The notes under the pieces are model-generated. The model was not told where the DNA came from. It saw only the letters and a program-made list of their open reading frames with translations, and made no database searches. The position numbers and the translations under genes were made by a program. This document shows positions 55,645-64,000 of a stretch of DNA of 64,000 bases, in pieces. This stretch comes from Apostichopus japonicus (taxonomy: Eukaryota; Echinodermata; Holothuroidea; Aspidochirotida; Stichopodidae): assembly GCF_037975245.1 (NCBI RefSeq), contig NC_092562.1:2577001-2641000 (forward strand), written 5' to 3'. Numbering within the stretch: the stretch's first letter is position 1; each line of letters opens with the position of its first letter.

Positions 55645-58600
55645 CTTGGGGTGATGGGGAGGGGGATTCTCCAATTGCCCTACTGACTAATTTAACTTTT
55701 TTAGGATGAAATACACATTAGGCTCGAAAAATTCCTGAAGAAAAGGAGTAAAAATGCTACTTTGAATTTATCTATATTTTCTTTTCAGAAAGGTACTCAG
55801 TCTGCCATTGCTTATTGTACTGATATGGTTCGCAATTTTTAACAACCACTGATTTATATTTGTTTAATAAGTGATAGCATTGTGCTGAAAGAAGCTTGGA
55901 AAGCATCTTCAAATCTCGTCCATACTTAAAACCCTTGTTTTCTTTCATCCTTGATATGTAAATCAACTCTAGAATACCCTCAGAAAAATGTTATCAATCA
56001 AACTTTTTTTATTCCACAAGAACGAGTATGACAAAAAAAACTGTATGAATCAATTACAGCAATAGCTCTATCACACATCCAGTTGTCGCTACCTTTGATC
56101 GCCCCCCAAATTTTCCAATTACTTAATTAATTATCCCCCACATGCCCACTCCACCTCCCCACTCCAACCATACTCACCATATCTCGACTTTATAAAATGG
56201 TACAATAGCACCATAGAACTGACAATTTTAGCTGCCAGTATGGTTTGCAAGATATGTCTCTTCAAGCTTATTTTCCACAATGCATTCTTTTCTTTCAAAT
56301 GAATAATAATTATTATTTTTGGCGAGCTACAATTACCAAACTTTACCTGTGTCACAAGGTTCTCCAGAACTAACGTTCTCTCCACTATATCCCCCTTCTT
56401 CGTCACGGCTGTCGTGGTGATGCGGAATAGATCCCCGCAGACCAGAGGCTCACCCAGACCCCAGTAAGGTTGGCAAGTCTACAATAAGAAATACAGCAAT
56501 AATGGGAAGATGATGATTTGATAATTTACGCATGATAATGGTGTATTTACTACATAGCCAAAATGCATTGAGTACCATCACAAACCTATGAGGAAGAGTA
56601 CCAGAACAAGCAACCATTCAAAACTAATGAGTACCAGCTACCATGCTAAATTAACGAGTACTAGCTACCATGCAAAACTAATGAGTACAAACAACCATGC
56701 AAAATTAATGAATACAAGCAACCATGCAAAACTACCAACGAGTACTAGCAACTATGCAAAATTATTGAATACAAGCAACCATGCAAAATTAACGAGTACT
56801 AGCTACTATGCAAAACTAATGAGTACTAGCAACCATGCAAAATTAACAATACTAGCAACCACACAAAATCTATGAGAACAAGCTAACGTGCAATTTTAAA
56901 AGAGTACAAGCAACCACGCAAAACTAACGAGTACAAGCAACCACGCAAAATTAACGTGTACTAGCAACTATGCAAAATTAATGAGTACTAGCAACTATGC
57001 AAAATTAAGGGGTACATGCATCTGTGCAAATTAACATGTACAAGCAACCATGCAAAACTAATGAGTACAAGCAACTATTCAAAATCAACTAGTACCACTA
57101 GTATAGAACCGATACAACTCTGTCCCACAGAGTCTTCATACATTTTGAACACCACAAGATCACACTAACAAAAAAATAAATCAGTAAAATCAAAAAGATA
57201 ACTAAGTTACATAAGAAGGAGATGAAACAAATATGGGAGTACCTCATCTCTTTTGTCCATGGAGTTCAGCAAGACGACAGTTTGGACTTGGTAATCATGG
57301 ACCAACCTCCAAAAATCAATGATGGTGTGAGGCAGGGGCATCTGAGTTGTAACAAATTCACTGGTCGATGAAATTCCCTAAAGAAAATTCAAACAAACAA
57401 AAATAAACTTTCGTCTTTTACAAGAAAACAAAATTACACAAACTTGTGTATTTTGAGTTTTGGAATAAAAAAAATTCTGATGTTATAACTAAAGTGAATT
57501 AAAAAAAAATATAATGAATTAAAAGTTTAATGGAAATGCAAAAAGAATGCTGTTGAAAGTGATATTAGATATTTAGTAGTTCCACAATAAATTATAACAA
57601 AGTGGCATCAAATTCTTCATGGTGATAAAACAATCCAGCTACCAAAATTTTAGCACAAAATGGCAAAAAAATCACAGATAGTAACAGTCCTTTAGTTCTT
57701 TTAATCCTACATCGAGATTAAGCTATTCTCATGAAAGCTATGCTTAAAAAATTTTCTCAGGATGCACATATTCACCCCCTTCCCTTCCCCCCCCCCCTCC
57801 AGGTTGCAAAAACCTGTCCTCCCTGTTCATCAGATAAAAGCATGGCCAATTGCAAGCCATTAACATGGCTTTATCATTATGTAATTCATTTGTCATGTAT
57901 TAATGTCATACATATATTGTCACCAAGATACTCACATCTATGAAGCTAGCATTGATATAGTTGGTACTGTCAGATGCATCCACCTCTGTGATGAGGTACG
58001 GCCTATACCTGTTGACTAACATGAATAGAAATGAAGAATTACAAGTCAGGAGGATTATTATTCAGCTTTTCCTAGAGATGTGCATTTTTCAAAGCGTTGA
58101 CATTTTCGTGATCCACTTCGGGCACAGAGAGATGCAGATATTTTCAGATTTGGATTTCAAGCAATCAATGAAATATTTGGATAATACCTCTTTTCAGCCA
58201 GTTTCCCAAAGCTGTTCCTCACCAGTGGAGATTGTAAGAAATCTCCTGTTTTTGTTGTTTTACCTGTTTTTTTTAAGACACAAATACTACTGCAGGCAAG
58301 TTAACAACTCTGACGACTGTGAGTGCATACAGACGTGCAACATCTCCATGGCAACACTCTTCTTCATTATCATTTTGTCACCCAGTGAACGGCAAAATCA
58401 TAAAAATTTAAAAATCACATGCAGGGGGAAAACTGCAACATGAATCACTGGTAATCAATCACTTGAAGATAAAGACAATATAAAATAAACGATCATTACA
58501 AAAATTTCCTTCTTTAACAAAAGTCGTCATGTTACCTGGAACGATATCAGAATCCCGGTTTTTATTCTGGTTTTCTGGTTGCAGTCCAGCTGCCTCGGGA

Positions 58601-61058
58601 TCAACTCTCAGTGCTGGTAGAATCTTACCAAGGATCTATAAAAGCAGAGAACGAAATAGGTAAATGTGAAAAGTCATTTCGCTTTTGTACCACAAGCATA
58701 TTCTGTCGAGGAAGTGATAACGTTTCCAGTGAGGTGTACTACAGTTTGCAGTCAAGTTTTCTCTCACTAATTATTCCCACCCACCTCAGCTCCACCCACT
58801 ACAACCCCCCCATCCCCCCACCCACCCCCAGTCATTTCAAGTCACTAATAACAACAAAAATTGTACAAACATGTTTATCTTGATTCTTCCCTCACCTTGA
58901 ACAATTTTTAAGTTCCAAAGTCTGTTTCAGAAATTACATTTTTGAGACTGATTTAAAATACTTAACCATCAAGAGGCATTTCCATATTTTTTCAAAACAA
59001 CTACCTTGCCTCACCAAATCAGCTCCATCTTGAAGAAACAGAGAGAAGAATTGACGTATCTATACGACACAGTTTTGACTCACCTTAAACTGAGATGTCA
59101 GCTCAGTCTCTCCGGTTTCTGGATTGGATTCTTGTATTTTACAGGCGTAGGTACTGAAGACATCCTTCTCGATAAATGTATTTTTACACAGCAGAAACTC
59201 CATTATCAGCCTGTGTAAGAACACATACTGATCCTACGGACAAGATATCGTGCAGGACACATATTGAATCACCTACAATGGTAACATTTCTGGCAGTGTT
59301 GTCAGCAGTCTTAACACTAACTTTCAGCCTGTGTCAGTACACATACTGATCCTACGGACAAGATATCGTGCAGGACACATATTGAATCACCTACAATGGT
59401 AACATTTCTGGCAGTGTTGTCAGCAGTCTTAACACTAACTTTCAGCCTGTGTCAGTACACATACTGATCCTACGGACTAGATATCGTGCAGGACACATAT
59501 TGAAGAATCACCTACAATGGTAACATTTCTGGCAGTGTTGTCAGCAGTCTTAACACTAACTTTCAGCCTGTGTCAGTACACATACTGATCCTACAGACAA
59601 GATATCTACAGGACACATATTGAATCACCTACAATGGTAACATTTTTGGCAGTGTTGTCAGCAGTCTTAACACTAAATTCCAGTCTGTGTTAGTACATGT
59701 ACCGATCCTACGGACAAGATATCACGCAGGACACATATTGAATCACCTACAGTGGTAACATTTCTGGCAGTGTTGTCAGCAGTCTTAACACTAAATTCCA
59801 GTCTGTGTTAGTACATGTACCGATCCTACGGACAAGATATCACACAGGACACATATTGAATCACCTACAATGGTAACATTTCTGGCAGTGTTGTCAGCAG
59901 TCTTAACACTAAATTCCAGCCTTTGCCAGAACACGTACTGCTCCTACGGACACCAGTGACTCGAGTAGAAGGTTCAGCTTTAGTCAGGAAAAATCACTAA
60001 CAATGACTCAACTCGCAATTAAAATAACATCGCTTGGGGTCTTAATTAGTTGAAAAATTATTGAGGCCTAGACAATTTGAGCTTGATTATGATCCTGAAA
60101 CAATGATAGTCAAAGGCATGTTACAACCTAATGGTTGGGGCAGGAGGGGGAGGCGGGGAGGGGTAGGAACAATGTCTGCATTTTTTTTCTATTCTGGTGG
60201 AATGGAGAAGGAATGTGTGGAAGGGCAACCTATATTAAAGCAGAAAAATAGCTACAATGTTATGTTTAGTCCAGTTTGGGGCAGGCTGTCTACTTCTAAA
60301 CATTCTCCGGATGAACAAACCAAAATGCTAAACACCTGACTGTTATTGGCCAGGGGGGAGGGGGCGGTGGGGGGGTGGGAGAACGGGAGGTGGATTAGCC
60401 CAAACTGAGCAGGTTCCAAATCACTTACAGCAGTTTGTACCATCCACGGTCTCTCAGTTCTCATCTCCAGTACGCATTTAAAGACGTCGACCTGGTTCGT
60501 TATCTCGATCCTCTGCTTCTGTATTTCGAAGGCTAGTAGGACTCCACTTCTCCCTGCTCCAGCACTGAAAAAAAAAATTTTTAAAATAGGAGAAAACAAT
60601 TAAAACACTGGTAGACAAGACCATAGTAATCACTTCATTGTTGGGAATCATTCTTGAAGGTAACAAAGTGAAAGGATAAATACTATTTGAAATGCCCTAT
60701 GGTGTCGAAACTTCTTTTATTTTTAATCCCAGATTCAAATTCCAGCCTACCTTGAAATCAATGAGAATTCTGTCATTTATGAATTTTTAGAGCTAGCTCC
60801 CTACAACTGAACTAAACTGAGACTGGCTCAAAGGAGGGGTCACTTTTAAGTCTTGGTTTTCTTTCTCGATTCTAAAGCAGCTCAGGATTCTCATCCATTC
60901 TCTGCTTACCTGCAGTGAACGACCGTGGGACCCGTCGCTTGAGTAGGGGTGTCCTTGATGACATCTAGGAGCCTCATGACACTCGACGTATCCCTGGGGA
61001 CGGTTTTATCCGGCCACTTGATGTAATGAAACTGAACCACCCTCCTTCTGTCTTCACC
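49193..61058 (-). CDS. Receptor-type protein tyrosine phosphatase, C-terminal ten coding exons (partial gene)
   Basis: Encodes most of the two tandem intracellular phosphatase domains and the C-terminal tail of a receptor-type PTP, which removes phosphate from tyrosine residues at the plasma membrane. Ten exons sum to 1398 nt (465 residues plus stop) and all phases match. D1 in the window: WPD loop (KWPDKT), P-loop HCSAGAGRSG with catalytic Cys and Arg, Q-loop MVQTADQYVF. D2: NKNRDSDIVP, NRYRPYLI, TNYINASFID, QMPLPHTIIDFWRLV, WPN in place of WPD, P-loop HCMSGVGRSG. The tail has SMYENAG and SLYENLG. The extracellular part, membrane segment and start of D1 lie beyond the right edge. The D1-D2 layout fits receptor PTPs; the subtype is not decidable and the sequence is divergent from vertebrate classes. 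Confidence 0.93.
49724..50930. mobile_element. hAT-like non-autonomous element, 1207 bp
   Basis: Ends TAGTGTTTGCACGGG and, read inward from the right, TAGTGTTTACACGGG. Flanked by the perfect 8-bp direct repeat ACAAATAC (49716-49723 and 50931-50938). The subterminal regions are rich in CGGGTACCC palindromes. The inside carries four diverged repeats around CATTGACTTAGTGTGG (49868, 50034, 50163, 50295). No transposase frame. Lies in the last PTP intron. Confidence 0.9.
51186..51238. repeat. Polypurine G-rich tract
   Basis: GGGGAGGGGGAGGGGAGAGG-type run, able to form G-quadruplexes on the plus strand; located about 70 bp from a PTP exon donor. Confidence 0.8.
51308..51443 (-). CDS. PTP exon: D2 P-loop
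   Basis: 136 nt, completes HCMSGVGRSG and ends LKLCQPLLIQSE. Acceptor TTGCAG, donor GTAAGC. Confidence 0.93.
52230..52381 (-). CDS. PTP exon: D2 WPN loop
   Basis: 152 nt, TISEIKQFQLKKWPNLEI through GPILVHC. The general-acid Asp of WPD is Asn here. Donor GTGAGT. Confidence 0.93.
52655..52765. repeat. Short tandem repeat around AACAGTGTAGGCTAGGC
   Basis: About six degenerate units of 17-24 bp in a PTP intron. Confidence 0.8.
52816..53097. repeat. Minisatellite, 20-bp unit, about 14 copies
   Basis: Unit AATGCAAATACTAACAATAT with a C/T variant (ATACCAAC or ATACTAAC). Very homogeneous, so recently expanded. Intronic. Confidence 0.97.
53098..54942. other. PTP intron, unique part
   Basis: No exon recognised. 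Contains a poly-G run at 53484-53499. Confidence 0.5.
54943..55180 (-). mobile_element. tRNA-derived SINE, copy 2
   Basis: A box TAGCTCAGTGG at 55163-55173 and B box GGTTCGAGTCA at 55120-55130 on the minus strand, better kept than in copy 1. Same body and (TACA)n-type tail. A possible short target repeat ACAAAT is present at both sides but is too short to trust. Confidence 0.88.
55594..55642. repeat. (AT)n microsatellite
   Basis: About 24 AT units in a PTP intron. Confidence 0.95.
56347..56478 (-). CDS. PTP exon: D2 middle (CQPYWG)
   Basis: 132 nt, TCQPYWGLGEPLVCGDLF through LENLVTQ. Acceptor TTGTAG, donor GTAAAG. Confidence 0.92.
56600..57085. repeat. Degenerate tandem repeat, unit about 27 bp
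   Basis: About 17 units of ATGCAAAACTAATGAGTACA with AGCAACC, more diverged than the 20-bp array. Opens a Ser/Asn/His-rich artefact frame. Confidence 0.9.
57243..57377 (-). CDS. PTP exon: D2 QMPLPHTIIDFWRLV
   Basis: 135 nt, GISSTSEFVTTQMPLPHT through NSMDKRDE. Acceptor CTTTAG, donor GTACTC. Confidence 0.93.
57936..58015 (-). CDS. PTP exon: D2 start (NRYRPY, NYINASFID)
   Basis: 80 nt. The acceptor GTTAG before TCAACAGG is the one that keeps frame; the nearby CAACAG would shift it. Donor GTGAGT. Confidence 0.92.
58536..58635 (-). CDS. PTP exon: D1-D2 linker
   Basis: 100 nt, ILGKILPALRVDPEAAGL through NKNRDSDIVP. Acceptor TTATAG, donor GTAACA. Confidence 0.9.
59084..59233 (-). CDS. PTP exon: end of D1
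   Basis: 150 nt, DQYVFLHRLIMEFLLCKN through LTSQFK. Acceptor CCGTAG, donor GTGAGT. Its first 27 bases and acceptor are part of the 118-bp tandem array just upstream in the intron. Confidence 0.92.
59207..59957. repeat. 118-bp tandem array containing an exon's splice acceptor
   Basis: Units begin at 59207, 59325, 59443, 59564, 59681, 59799 and 59917 (last one partial). The first unit overlaps the start of the true PTP exon (59084-59233). Each unit repeats the acceptor sequence (CCGTAG, one copy CTGTAG) followed by an exon-like GATCAGTATGTG or relative. Confidence 0.95.
60429..60564 (-). CDS. PTP exon: D1 P-loop and Q-loop
   Basis: 136 nt. Completes HCSAGAGRSG and continues VLLAFEIQKQRIEITNQ to RPWMVQTA. 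Acceptor TTTCAG, donor GTAAGT. Confidence 0.94.
60910..61058 (-). CDS. PTP exon: D1 WPD loop
   Basis: 149 nt, GEDRRRVVQFHYIKWPDK through PTVVHC. Acceptor CGGCAG, donor GTAAGC. The donor splits the Ser codon after the catalytic Cys. Confidence 0.94.
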
Positions 61059-61465
61059 CTGCCGATAATAAGCAAATAAACGACGCTTAACTAACAGTAG
61101 ACTATCACGGTGAATTAATTATTACCGAAAGTGATGATGGCGGCAGCCTTTTTTCTACATTTATGATCAGACTTTGTATTAAAACTGAAAGTTAAAAGAA
61201 ATTATTGCTCAAAGGAGGAAACAACATTTTCTCTAAAATGACTAACGGAAGTATTGTCAGCCTGATACAGCCTTGAGCATTATGAGTCGTCTGTACAGTA
61301 CTGTGAGTGGAACTCGAGCTTGTCAAAGAAGATTTACTTGTCCTCAAAAGAAAAATTGTTAATCTGTAAGTGAAGTCAACAACATTGCATGATAGGCAAA
61401 CTGTAACAGCACTGTTGATTACAGTGTATGTAAAATTTCTGTAACAATTTGTGTACTTTTGTGTC

Positions 61466-64000
61466 CTTGGATAAGTGTGAGTTTAAAGGTCCATGGATAG
61501 GTGTGAGTTTAAAGGTCTATGGATAGGTGTGAGTTCAAAGGTCCATGGATAGGTGTGAGTTCAAAGGTCCATGGATAGGTGTGAGCTCAAAGGTCTATGG
61601 ATAGGTGTGAGTTCAAAGATCCATGGATAGGAGTGAGTTCATAAGGTCCATGGATAGGTGTGAGTTTAAAGGTCCATGGGATAGGTGTGAGTTCAAAGGT
61701 CCATGGATAGGTGTGAGCTCAAAGGTCCATGGAAAGGTGTGAGCTCAAAAGGTCCATGGATAGGTGTGAGCTCAAAGGTCTATGGATAGGTGTGAGTTCA
61801 AAGATCCATGGATAGGAGTGAGTTCATAAGGTCCATGGATAGGTGTGAGTTCAAATGTCTATGGATAGGTGTGAGTTCAAAGGTCCATGGATAGATGTGA
61901 GTTCAAAGGTCTATGGATAGGTGTGAGTTCAAAGGTCCATGGATAGGTGTGAGCTCAAAGGACTATGGATAGGTGTAAGCTCAAAGGTCCATGGGATAGG
62001 CGTGAGTTCAAAGATCCATGGGATAGGTGTGAGCTCAAAGGTCCATGGATAGGTGTGAGTTCATAAGGTCCATGGATAGGTGTGAGTTTAAAGGTCCATG
62101 GGATAGATGTGAGTTCAGAGGTCTATGGATAGGTGTAAGCTCAAAGGTCCATGGGATAGGTGTGAGCTCAAAGGTCTATGGATAGGTGTGAGTTCAAAGG
62201 TCCTTAGATAAGTGTGGGTTCAAAGGTCTATGGATAGATGTGAGTTCAAAGGTCCATAGAGAGGTGTGAGTTCGTAAGGTCCATGGAAAGGTGTGAGTTT
62301 AAAGGTCCATGGATAGGTGTGAGGTCAAAGGTCTATGGATAGGTGTGAGTTCAAAGGTCCATGGATAGGTGTGAGTTCAAAGGTCTATGGATAGGTGTGA
62401 GTTCAAAAATGCATGGATAGGTGTGAGTTCAAAGGGATATGGATAGGTGTGAGTTCAAAGATGCATGGATAGGTGTGAGGTCAAAGGTCTATGGATAGGT
62501 GTGAGTTCAAAGATGCATGGATAGGTGTGAGTTCAAAGGGATATGGATAGGTGTGAGTTCAAAGGTCTATGGAAAGGTGTGAGTTTAAAGGTCTATGGAT
62601 AGGTGTGAGTTCAAAGATCCATGGGAAAGGTGTGAGTTCAAAGGTCCATGGGATAGGTGTGAGTATAAACGTCCATGGATAGGTGTGAGTTCAAAGGTCC
62701 ATGGAAAGGTGTGAGCTCAAAAGGTCCATGGATAGGTGTGAGCTCAAAGGTCTATGGATAGGTGTGAGTTTTAAGGTCTATGGATAGGTGTGAGTTCAAA
62801 GGTCTATGGATAGGTGTGAGTTCAAAGGTCCATGGATAGGTGTGAGTTCAAAGGTCCATCGATAGGTGTGAGCTCAAAGGTCTATGGATAGGTGTGAGTT
62901 CAAAGATCCATGGATAGGAGTGAGTTCATAAGGTCCATGGATAGGTGTGAGTTCAAAGGTCCATGGATAGGTGTGAGCTCAAAGGTCCATGGAAAGGTGT
63001 GAGCTCAAAAGGTCCATGGATAGGTGTGAGCTCAAAGGTCTATGGATAGGTGTGAGTTCAAAGGTCTATGGATAGGAGTGAGTTCATAAGGTCCATGGAT
63101 AGGTGTGAGTTCAAATGTCTATGGATAGGTGTGAGTTCAAAGGTCCATGGATAGGTGTGAGCTCAAAGGTCCATGGAAAGGTGTGAGCTCAAAAGGTCCA
63201 TGGATAGGTGTGAGCTCAAAGGTCTATGGATAGGTGTGAGTTCAAAGGTCCATGGATAGGTGTGAGCTCAAAGGTCTATGGATAGGTGTGAGTTCAAAGG
63301 ACTATAGATAGGTGTAAGCTCAAAGGTCCATGGGATAGGCGTGAGTTCAAAGATCCATGGGATAGGTGTGAGCTCAAAGGTCCATGGATAGGTGTGAGTT
63401 CATAAGGTCCATGGATAGGTGTGAGTTCAAAGGTCTATGGATAGGTGTAAGCTCAAAGGTCCATGGGATAGGTGTGAGTTCAAAGGTCCTTGGATAGGTG
63501 TGAGTTCAAAGGTCCTTAGATAAGTGTGAGCTCAAAAGGTCCATGGATAGATGTGAGTTCAAAGGTCTATGGATAGATGTGAGTTCAAAGATCCATGGAT
63601 AGGTGTGAGTTCAAAGGTCCATGGATAGGTGTGAGTTTAAAGGTCTATGGATAGGTGTGAGTTCAAAGATCCATGGGAAAGGTGTGAGTTCAAAGGTCCA
63701 TGGGATAGGTGTGAGTATAAACGTCCATGGATAGGTGTGAGTTCAAAGGTCCATGGAAAGGTGTGAGCTCAAAAGGTCCATGGATAGGTGTGAGCTCAAA
63801 GGTCTATGGATAGGTGTGAGTTTTAAGGTCTATGGATAGGTGTGAGTTCAAAGGTCTATGGATAGGTGTGAGTTCAAAGGTCCATGGATAGGTGTGAGTT
63901 CAAAGGTCCATGGATAGGTGTGAGCTCAAAGGTCTATGGATAGGTGTGAGTTCAAAGATCCATGGATAGGAGTGAGTTCATAAGGTCCATGGATAGGTGT
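61466..64000. repeat. Large minisatellite, 26-bp unit, about 97 copies, runs off the window
   Basis: Unit GGTGTGAGTTCAAAGGTCCA plus TGGATA, with variants GAGCTCAAAGG, GTCTATGG and single-base indels. Blocks of several hundred bases recur (for example near 61700-61860, 62690-62760 and 62980-63120), showing higher-order duplication. Lies in the PTP intron upstream of the 61058 exon. Confidence 0.97.

Noticed and set aside
57961-58443. 160-codon plus-strand frame
   Set aside because: Antisense to a PTP exon and intron; no family resemblance.
59862-59939. Extra PTP exon from the farthest acceptor copy (EQYVFWQRLEF)
   Set aside because: Its only donor-like site gives 79 nt, which would break the frame with the next exon.
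61466-64000. CRISPR-like regular repeat
   Set aside because: 26-bp units are contiguous with no unique spacers, and the context is an animal intron.

Overview
The window is animal nuclear DNA. It has spliced genes with GT-AG introns, a complete phosphoglucomutase-1 gene, the 3' half of a tandem-domain receptor tyrosine phosphatase gene and an interleukin-17-family cytokine gene. The rest is dense in microsatellites, minisatellites and small transposons. IL-17, receptor-type PTPs and a Penelope-like element with a GIY-YIG domain point to a marine invertebrate. A deuterostome such as an echinoderm is my best guess, but the sequence alone does not prove it.

Layout. 1-8192: no gene recognised, only simple repeats and one short tandem repeat. 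8193-10611: a Penelope-like retroelement on the minus strand, 5'-truncated and joined to an inverted copy of its own 3' 700 bp, flanked by a 13-bp target duplication. Each arm carries a hammerhead-ribozyme-like motif. 11035-29589: PGM1 on the minus strand, nine coding exons whose phases all match and which sum to 562 codons plus stop. Its introns hold a 152-bp x4 array, a 149-bp x7 array, a GC-rich minisatellite and a tRNA-derived SINE. 29590-38880: no intact gene; it contains hAT-like non-autonomous elements, a decayed C2H2 zinc-finger array and microsatellites. 38880-40440: an IL-17-like cytokine gene on the plus strand. It has a TATA-like box, a first coding exon that seems to be the ATG alone, one main exon with a signal peptide and the IL-17 cysteine pattern, and an AU-rich element just after the stop. 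40440-49190: repeats, including a cluster of GC-rich hAT-like elements, one inserted inside another repeat. 49193-64000: the last ten coding exons of a receptor-type protein tyrosine phosphatase on the minus strand. The gene continues past the right edge. D1 keeps the catalytic residues; D2 keeps the P-loop Cys and Arg but has WPN instead of WPD. The tail has two YEN motifs. Its introns hold a complete hAT-like element, a second SINE copy, an array that has multiplied a splice acceptor seven times, and a minisatellite of about 2.5 kb running off the edge.

Functional relations. PGM1 is a housekeeping carbohydrate enzyme. The cytokine and the phosphatase are signalling genes. They do not form an operon or pathway; they are ordinary neighbours in a repeat-rich genome.
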